Shown here: positions 56,069 through 64,000 of the stretch, one piece after another
Layout: every line of letters begins with the position of its first letter
Numbering within the stretch: position 1 is the first letter of the stretch
Source: Pseudopyrenochaeta lycopersici
Taxonomy: Eukaryota; Ascomycota; Dothideomycetes; Pleosporales; Pseudopyrenochaetaceae
Assembly: GCA_003313425.1 (NCBI GenBank)
Contig: NHZP01000031.1
Location: forward strand, 62,001-126,000
Length of the DNA stretch: 64,000 nt
Direction: 5' to 3'
Position numbers and translations under genes: made by a program
The notes under the pieces: generated by a model
Told to the model about the DNA's origin: nothing
Seen by the model: the letters and a program-made list of their open reading frames with translations, nothing else
The model's database searches: none

Positions 56069-58664
56069 GTGTGCTACGTTCAGGCTCTTAAACGGTTGAC
56101 ATATCTCGGCCGATTGTCGCATTGCATTATGAGGCGTTGGGAAATGGGAGGACCAAAGTTATGATGCCTTCAATGAAACTGACTACGGTACATGCCGGTG
56201 TTGCTGGATTTTTGATTTAATAATAAACTCGGCCTGTCTGATTGTTCGTATGATACCCATTGTGACTTGGTATATTACAACTGTGACTCTCTGTTCTACT
56301 TGAGTTTTATCCCTGTCCATCAGTTCCTCTCGTACCATTTGCTTGTTGGTAAATGTAATGAGAAGACATCATCATTTACAGTGCCCTTCCAAAAGTTCTC
56401 GCCGCTGAGCGATTTTGCACCAAAACAAACACTTTTTACAGTAAGATAACTTATTATCTATATATTCTTTTATTTTAATATTATTAATACTTATAAAACT
56501 TTACTAGAACTTTAATATTTTAAAAAAAGATATAAAGAAAAAAATTCCTATCTTATATAATATAAGATTAAAGTTAAAGGTTTTTAATTTTCTTAGAATT
56601 TGTATGTAAAAAGTGCTTTTTTCTCTATTTTTTTCTTACTTTTTTAGAAATATATATATAAAATATATTCTTATAAATATAATTTAAATTATATATTTTT
56701 ATACTTACTATTAATATATTATTTATCTTAGATTTTAGTTTTAATTATCTATCTTTTTTATAGAAAAATTTAGAGTTATCTTAAAATAGTAAACTTTTTG
56801 GTGTAATTTGGTGAGGAAAAAAATTAGCGGCGAGAACTTTTGGAAGGGCACTGTAGGCTTCCTGGACCCACAGCTTCTAAAATTGTTCCTATGAAACACC
56901 ATGGATATACATGGAATGGAGGTAATTGTCACGATCGGTGTGGTTGGCACCAAGCTCACTTCACACGATATCTGCAACAAGAAACCCCGAGGTCCAATAT
57001 CAGGCTGTTGGCCATCAAGTTGTAATGAGCTTTGACAATTTTAATTCAAATACAGAGGTCAAAATTCCGGCGCACTGTAGCAGTAATTTTGGGTTAATTT
57101 CAAGCCATTGGGCGAGTTTCTGGAATGAGTTGTTAGGAGATGTTCTTGATGACCGACGCAAGAGCCACTTCACCGAATGATCCTCATTCAATTTTGGCAT
57201 CTTCAGAGTGGCGATCGCCAGCTAGTGTGGTTTTAGATGTGTCGAGGGTTTTGATATCCGCTGTTGATCAGCACATCCTTGTCCATGGGAGTTGGGGACC
57301 TTGACCTTGTATGTCAATCATCACAGGGAATACGTTCTGCGGATGCTTCGGAGATTCAAAGTTGGAACTAATCTCTCGTACTCCCGACTTAAATAGTTGT
57401 CACAATGGCTGTGTGTTTGAAACTTGTAGTGTTCTCAGTGTTGGTGTCGTCGAAAAAAGCGTCGTTGAGATATGCCACTCCTGAGCCCTGTAATTGTCAC
57501 TGAATTTTTGTTCGGGAGAAAATAAAAGAGCGGCGTGCATTGTGGCTCCGCTGTGCTTGCCCGAGATAATATAATGCAGCACAAACTCAAGTGCAGCTCG
57601 AGGCGAAGGCGAAGAATATAGGTGCGCACAATTAGATGTGTGACGTCAAACCGTCACGAGGAGAGCGCGCCGTCATGTGACGGCACTGACAGGTCTCTCC
57701 GAAGCCTCTATTCTTACTCTCGAGCTGTTTGTCCTCACGCTCTTTATGTTAATGTCGTTCCTGTCACAATGCCAGCGCCAGATCTTTCCCCTTCCCTACT
57801 TGGTCGCTCACATGTGTTGCCTGTTGCGCACGGCCAGGAATCCTCGGCCAGCATGCATGTCACCGCCGCCGTATGATTTTCGAACGAGCCCAGAGCAAGG
57901 GCTACCTTCTTCATCGGGTCAAAGACGCTGCGCCTTCCCACTGCCATGCGGGGTCAAAACGTGCTGACACCTGCATTCATTGCGACACCGTTCAGGGTCT
58001 GGCGCAAGCATGTGCCAGTGCTGACAGAGATCGACCACCGTTCGCGCTTGATACGACCTGCTCGGGCGCCACACCTGTACAGGGGAACTTAGGCTTATCC
58101 GCAAACTTAGTGGCTACGTTTGAGGAATTGTAATCGCCACAGACCTGTGAGATGTTCTAAACGTGCATACTAACAATTAACGTTGGCTCGGGCGTCGCAC
58201 CATCGCGGCAATCAGCGCCTCAGGCCACTCCCAACCCGTCTCTGGGCTGGCCAAACTTGTCTCCCAGGCGGCCTTCAATCCACATATGATAAGACTGCCG
58301 ATCTCATCGCCCGGCTGTTTCGCCAACATGGGCTCGCTCATGGTTGGAGTTCAGAAACCTTGACATGTTGCTGAAGAACACCCGGATGATCCTTGTTTTT
58401 ACCCGCAATCCCTCCGAGTCATGCACCACAGGTTTGACTAGATCATGCATGTGCCTTATGAAAGTTTGGTGTAAAAGCGAAACGCTCGACAGTAGGCGAG
58501 CCGGAAAAGCCTGCTATTTTCGATGCGATTTCAGGTGCTCTTCTCAACTCAACTTATAGTCTTCTAGTCATTTTGATCTTAAATGCTGGTGCACCGCAGA
58601 TCTCGCCCGTCGTCACCCGACTCCTTTATCTGGAAAATTGTTCTGGTAAGGACAAACACACACA
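56069..58664. other. Intergenic 2.6 kb carrying a transposon copy
   Basis: Apart from the miniature transposon at 56379-56853 I recognise no gene. Open frames at 57677-57967 and 57873-58133 are Cys-containing but lack family resemblance. The distal part is the promoter of the rhodopsin-domain gene. Confidence 0.45.
56379..56853 (-). mobile_element. Miniature inverted-repeat transposon, copy 2 (475 bp)
   Basis: The same element as at 33128-33606 but inverted: its right end matches the left end of copy 1 over the whole length with few differences. Terminal repeats start CAGTGCCCTTCCAAAAGTTC and TA flanks both sides (56377-56378, 56854-56855). It lies 3' of NMD3 and does not break a gene. There is no open frame. 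Confidence 0.92.
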
Positions 58665-59981
58665 ATGGCTGAACAGTTTGGGCCCATCATCTTTGACATG
58701 GTGAACAACCCTCCTGATCCAAATGAATCTTTACCATTAGCCAACCATAAGGCTACCATGTTTGGAGTTACTATACCATTTCATGTGAGTCTAGGCAATC
58801 GGCATTGCATGTTTTCAGGCTCACTATACTTACAAGAATAGATATTGAGTTGGATCGTAGTCGGCTTTCGCCTTCATACACGGCTGCGCGTTGTTCGTGA
58901 GCCAGGCTGGGACGATCTTTTCGTCGTGCTAGCAGCTCTGCTCAATCTCGTTTCCGTGATAGCGTTCCTTGGAGGTAATGCAACCGAAAGATTGCACTTG
59001 CTATTAGTTATACTGAAGAGCTACAGGCACCAGCTACGGCTTCGGTCAACACCTCATCTACGTTCTTCCAACTCTCCCACAAATTATGCTATGGCTCTAT
59101 ATAACAGGCGCTGCATACCACACAACTACCGCCCTCATCAAAATCTCATTGCTTTGCCAATATCTCCGTCTCTTTCGAGAAGGCCCTCGACGAACAATAT
59201 GCCATGTGCTCCTTGCTTTCATCGTTCTGTGGGGCTTAGCCTTCTCCTTCATGGCTTGGGTACCATGCTTTCCGGTGTCCGGCTACTGGAACCGGACGCA
59301 AATCCCGGCACCTAAGTGCTATGGTTTCGGCTATAGAACAATTCACGAAGCAAAGACTATAATATTGGCCTTTGCGGGCACCAACATGTTCTTTGATATT
59401 GCAGTCTTCATTGTTCCACTCACTGAGTACTTCAGGCGAGGCCTGATGAGGAAGCAGATCCTCGCTATGACAGGCCTCTTTTCACTGGGTTTGATGTGAG
59501 TAATGAACGCGGGCTGATAAGCCTCTTAGCTAACGCAACAAATAGCGTCGTCTTGATGGCCGTTCTTCGTTTATGGGCCACTTGGAAGAACAGCAAAACG
59601 GCACGGCAAAGTTTCGACTTCACATGGTGGTACCCCGAAGTCCTGATCATCTCATGTCTTGAGGTTGACTTCGCTATCATGTGCGCATCGATGCCCATCT
59701 TCTGGCCGACCGTAGTTGCCTCATGGAGCCAAATATTCGTCACAAAGGAAGTGCACGTAACGCACCATCAGCGCCTTGACAATACCAGTACAGATTACTT
59801 CGAGATGAACAGGCAAAACTCATTACGGAGCACTGCCAGTACAGAGGGTCTGACTAAAGTTCGGTCTCAAGAGCAAGAGCTGTTCTATAATATTTTTGAC
59901 TCGGAGTCGGGCAAGGGCAGAAGTGCTGCGATCACACAGGTGGAAGTCCAATCTTACGCGCAAAAGCCGCGCATGGTTTAG
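58665..59981 (+). CDS. Rhodopsin-domain (Pth11-like) integral membrane protein
   Basis: Four exons (58665-58784, 58842-58974, 59027-59495, 59546-59981) give 385 residues; introns are 57, 52 and 50 bp with phases matching. Seven hydrophobic segments are expected. Family marks are WIVVGFRLHTRLRV, EPGWDDLFVVLAALLN, YGFGQH, TTTALIKISLLCQYLRLF, FFDIAVFIVPL and WWYPEVLIISCLEVDFAIMC. The last 80 residues are a cytosolic Ser/Thr/Gln-rich tail. Members include Pth11-like receptors that sense surface and nutrient cues in plant-associated fungi; most paralogues have no known ligand. It lacks an obvious CFEM domain at the N-terminus. It lies on the same strand as the downstream regulator and transporter. 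Confidence 0.88.
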
Positions 59982-60627
59982 AAATACATCAATAAGCATT
60001 CTGAACTACTGATTGTCTTTGATATTTGGTGAATACATGCAGAATCTACATGCGTGAAGCACGTGCATAATATCTACGTAAAGAACACTAACGCTATTAG
60101 GTTGACTCAGTGTGCCTCTCAGTCCTTCAAATTCAACTGTGATTTCGCACTGACCTTTCGGTGTTCATGCGCGAGCTGATCCTGAAACGCAATCTCCATC
60201 TGCCTGCGATTTGGCTGCAAAAGCATCGAGCGGTAATCACGGCTTTTGTATTACTCCATATACACATGCTGGTTCCTCATCCAAATTGCTGTCCTTTGCT
60301 TACCTCGCCGTCAGCATACCATTACAAGTTCAATAGGCAATCCTTGCACGGGCATCGTCTGCTTGACAAAGCGATCGGTGTTATCCCCTTGGAAGGATTC
60401 TCCTCCTTGAACAAGGGTTTCCACATGAGTGGTTGGAAAAGCGAGTCCAATCTTAGTGGTCCCCATACCTGCATGCATGGCATGTTCACTATGAATCCCG
60501 TTCCATCGGAGTTCAGACCAAATGACAGCCCGAAATGCCTTTCCTTCTCTGGAGCTTTTGAAATCCCTGCGGACATTGGACTTCGCAACCTTCTTACTAT
60601 CAGTTCCTTCGATTGCGACGATACACA
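59982..60627. other. Intergenic, no gene recognised
   Basis: About 650 bp: 3' UTR of the rhodopsin-domain gene and promoter of the regulator. A 156-codon frame from a TTG (60161) is a chance frame. Confidence 0.5.
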
Positions 60628-62673
60628 ATGAACCCTGTTGTGGAGAGTACTGCGACGCGGAAAAGTTCCGCACCCTATGGCCAAGCATGTGTGAACTGCG
60701 CGAAGGCAAAGTGTCGATGTATAACCCGTGATGGAGGTACTTGCGCAAGGTGAGATGCGACTGCCAACCCATCCTTAATACCAAGTGTGAAATTGCGACG
60801 AGCGTTGAACTACGAAGTGCGTCGGTGTTCACATTCGAGGGCCCGCAAAGTTTTAATATATGCTTGGTGATGCATCCGACCTTCAAAGTGCACCAACAGC
60901 ATCCAGGCAAAATTGTCACTGACAGAGCATCTTATAGATGTCACCGCCTTGGCAAGGAATGTATACCTTCAACGTCTTTCCGCAAACGAGGCTTGAAGAA
61001 TAATATTACATCCTCGAAGCGGTCACAGCTAGAGGATAAACTTGACGACCTCGTTTCCTTACTACGCACGAAAAATACTGTCCCAGCAAACCCATGCATG
61101 ATAACACCTACTTCGTCGCATTCATCGCCGCAAGGGATCACACTTGAGTCAACATTTGACATCAATTTGACAGATCAGAATCTCAATGACTTCCGCCATG
61201 ACCACCTTCATTACTTTCCATTCATGCATCTGCCACAAGACAGCACTGCGACGGATTTACAACTTGAAAAGCCGGTGCTTTGTCTGGCAATTCGTACAAT
61301 ATGCACCAAAGCAATTTCGAAGCAGACGAAATTGAGTAGACACCTTAGAGAAACGCTAGCTTCGAGAATTTTGGTGAATGGTGAACGAAGTCTTGACCTG
61401 TTGCTGGGTTTGATTGTTTGTATGGCCTGGTAAGCTAGTCAATCGCCTTGCATAGAATGATAACATCCCTTGACAATCTCAGGTTTACATATACTACACA
61501 TGGAAAATCATTCCTAGGTACAATGTCAAGCCTAGCGAGATCACTCATCAGTGATCTTAGGTTAGACAAACCACTGCTTCCAGCAGGATGCCCAAGTATC
61601 GGCCCAAACTTCGAACACAATGACAATCAGACGAATGAAGAGAGAAGGGCTTTGCTTGCTGTCCTTGCATCGAGTGTGGTGTAAGTAAATATCCATCGGC
61701 CTATTTGCTGCGACTGATGTTTGGAGAATTTGTACAACGTTCAAGCACGATTCCATGCCATGGCCCTCACATGTCGAAGAGCTTTGTACTCAATTGGCTC
61801 AAGATGATGAATCTGAGGGAGATCGGATCCTCATCGTTATCACGCGCATCGCTCGAATCACTCTCAATGCAGTGGAGGCAGCTCGCCAACTTGTGGATCA
61901 TCCGGCTTTCTCTCAACATATTGTCCTCTCAATAGGGGCCCTGGAGGTGGCGCTAGACAACCTCAAGATCACGCTGACGGCTGGACAGCTCCAGCACAGT
62001 ATGTTGAATGCCCGCCACACAAATCATTGAAATGGTACTCTGAACATCTTCAGGCACAGTCATAGCTTTCTTGCAAAACGCTGAAGTCGCTATATTTGAG
62101 TTAGCTTTTCTCCAGCCACCAAACCCCAACCCCGATCTACAATCAACATCCGACTATAAGTGGGTTGCATACCTTGCGTTGTGCCTGCAATCCTGCAAGT
62201 TATGTACAGATTACTTCCTCGCTGCAGACATCGCGCACAGTAAGCATCTATCAACCAAATGAACGTCGAAGTCTGACTGACTTTGTTGCTTCTTTTTTGT
62301 AGTCAGTATGCCCTCTATGCTTATATTTATGTATTGTATCAAGGTCATCTACAAGCTCTCCACACTACAAGATCCATTGTGGGATAAATCCATAGCGTGG
62401 GCAACTGTTGACCTCGTTCAGTGCCTTCAGCAAGCCGCCGCAAATACAGAGCGATGCAACGCCAAGTTGAAGGAGCAGATGGGTGAAGACAGTGTGCTGT
62501 CTGCCGCCGCTGAGACCATGAGGAGTACGGCGCCAAACTGGCGAATACCGGAACAGATTATTGCGAAGGACAGTTCTGCAGCCGTGGAGGTGTGGGAGAG
62601 CGCCGAAAGAGTTGATGTGTCAACAATGGACTTGCCAGATCATTTTTGGATGGATGGAACGTTCAATTTTTGA
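60628..62673 (+). CDS. Zn2Cys6 transcription factor
   Basis: Six exons (60628-60749, 60938-61429, 61483-61680, 61727-61998, 62054-62239, 62303-62673) give 546 residues; phases agree at every junction. The first intron (188 bp) splits the zinc cluster and is longer than the others (46-63 bp). The cluster is C-x2-C-x6-C-x7-C-x2-C-x6-C from residue 21, beginning CVNCAKAKC. A Ser/Lys linker and short coiled coil (SQLEDKLDDLVSLL) follow, then a middle domain starting NDFRHDHLHYFPFMHLP, typical of regulators of metabolite or drug-response genes. The frame is intact, unlike the regulator at 30-32 kb. The neighbouring MFS transporter is its most likely target. Confidence 0.9.
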
Positions 62674-63013
62674 GCGCGTTAGGAACTACAATCTCGCTAT
62701 TATAATCTTGAACTCAAGTCATGAAAAATTGTAAGCAACAAACCCTTTATTTCATCGTCTAGTGCATCGCGGAGCCGTAAGTATCATATTGGAAGGCTCC
62801 GACATTAGCGTGGTTTGCTAATTCCTACAACTGCGGGTGCATGGTGAGGAGCGGGAAGGTGGAATTGAAATCCGAATCCCGCTTGTGCAACGAAATGACT
62901 GGCCATGCAACGCTATAACAACTCGATTATCTCTATTCTTGAATTTGCTTTATTTTCTTTTCTTGCTTTTTTCCCCATAAGTTGTCTTTACCCTAAATTC
63001 GCCGCTGTTTGCA
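62674..63013. other. Short intergenic promoter region
   Basis: 340 bp between the regulator and the MFS gene. It holds the transporter promoter with T-rich sequence just before the start. Nothing else seen. Confidence 0.5.
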
Positions 63014-64000
63014 ATGGTATCGATGAGATCCAAACTCAACCCAATGCCACAAAAATCACTAAATACTTCACAGGATGCATTGGCTAACAACAAGACTGCA
63101 CGAGAGAAGCAGCATCTGAACGGGCTCAAGCTCCTCATTTTGCTTGGGAGCTTGATGCTTGTTACCTTTCTTGTAATGCTAGACACTTCGATTATCGGTA
63201 CCGCTATACCTCGAATCACTAGCGAGTTCCACTCTCTCTCTGATGTGGGTTGGTACGTCGGGGCATACACACTCGCCGCGTAGGTGTTCAACGTACAGCT
63301 TCTCCAAACATGAGCGACTGACAAGTCATGCCAGGGCTACACTTCAACCCTTGTCTGGAAAACTTTACACATATTTTCACACCAAGGCCGTATATCTTGG
63401 CTTTGTATTCACATTCGAAGTCGGTTCCCTCGTTTGCGGCCTTGCAAGATCTTCGGCGATCTTCATCATTGGCAGAGCTATTGCAGGTTTTGGTGCGTCT
63501 GGCCTCGTCAACGGCGCTATGACGATTCTCTCAGGTGGAGTACCACTTGAAAAGAGCCCATTATACACGGGTTTACTTCTTGGGATAGCACAAGTGGGCG
63601 TTGTCGCTGGTCCGCTCCTCGGCGGTGTCCTTACCGAACATGCAACGTGGCGATGGTGTTTTTTTATGAACTTGCCAATTGGAGGCCTAGCAGCGCTTGT
63701 ATTGGCTTTTATCCGTGTCCCTGAGGTTGCGGCCAGATTTGCATTCTCCCGTGACCTGGTTCGAAAGATTATACCAGAGCTCGACCTCTTTGGTTTCGCA
63801 CTGTTTGTTCCAGCCGCCATCATGCTCCTCCTCGCCTTACAATTTGGAAGTGGCAACACACACCCATGGAACAGTGGCACTATTATCGGGCTCTTTGTTG
63901 GTTTCGGAATTTTTTCTATCCTGTTTGTCTTGTGGGAGCGCAGAATGGGTAAAATGGCGATGATTCCTACTATCATGCTCAGCAGGCGCATTGTATGGAC
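63014..64000 (+). CDS. MFS drug:H+ antiporter (DHA2-like), 5' part
   Basis: Exons 63014-63279 and 63335 onward, open to the window end; the 55-bp intron (GTAGGT, CTGAC, CCAG) restores [14 protein letters not shown]. About 310 residues are visible. After a hydrophilic N-terminus come [20 protein letters not shown] with the [13 protein letters not shown] motif of DHA2 transporters, [20 protein letters not shown] and [20 protein letters not shown] (motif C and a WRWCF segment). Fourteen helices are expected in the full protein. The family exports drugs and fungal metabolites. The remainder lies beyond the window. Confidence 0.9.

Noticed and set aside
1..64000. CRISPR arrays, rRNA genes, telomere repeats or prokaryotic operons
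   Set aside because: None seen; intron-rich genes and eukaryotic protein families show this is nuclear fungal DNA.

Overview
This window comes from a filamentous ascomycete (Pezizomycotina). A Dothideomycete is my best guess, but that is inferred from gene style rather than from a marker. The evidence is short introns (about 45-70 bp, GTRNGT at the 5' end, CTRAC/CTGAC-like branch sites, YAG acceptors), Zn2Cys6 regulators, a fungal rhodopsin-domain (Pth11-like) receptor, a pectate lyase, a 2EXR-type protein, and a mix of dense housekeeping genes with gene-poor stretches. All splice models were read by eye from splice signals, reading phase and family resemblance. Genes run off both ends of the window.

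Left part (1-31 kb) is mostly intact housekeeping. In order: the C-terminus of isopentenyl-diphosphate isomerase (IDI1), a GNAT acetyltransferase, a 2EXR-like protein, sterol C-8 isomerase ERG2, a GFA-family protein, kinetochore protein NUF2, a large disordered protein of unknown role, a thioredoxin with a mitochondrial leader, an alpha/beta hydrolase, a seven-exon ammonium transporter, a PQ-loop membrane protein divergent from peroxin PEX12, a MATE transporter whose start codon abuts a (CA)38 tract, and a secreted M28 aminopeptidase. IDI1 and ERG2 both belong to ergosterol synthesis but are about 5 kb apart with other genes between them.

Central part (30-42 kb) is an accessory, decaying region. 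It holds a broken Zn2Cys6 regulator gene and, divergent from it, a broken MFS transporter gene that is also split by a 479-bp TA-flanked miniature transposon. A second, inverted copy of that transposon (475 bp) lies at 56.4-56.9 kb. A roughly 4.9-kb stretch without a convincing gene follows. After it comes a gene for a secreted protein built from highly charged tandem repeats (Lys/Asp/Glu plus a periodic Trp), the most unusual protein here.

Right part (42-64 kb) contains a sterol-glucosyltransferase-like enzyme, a secreted pectate lyase, a small secreted or membrane-anchored protein, a short ATP25 (RsfS domain only) divergent from ribosome export factor NMD3, the second transposon copy, a rhodopsin-domain receptor, an intact Zn2Cys6 regulator and the first two thirds or so of an MFS drug-type transporter. 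The last three genes look like the edge of an inducible transport or metabolite locus. Their regulator/transporter pairing echoes the decayed pair at 30-35 kb.
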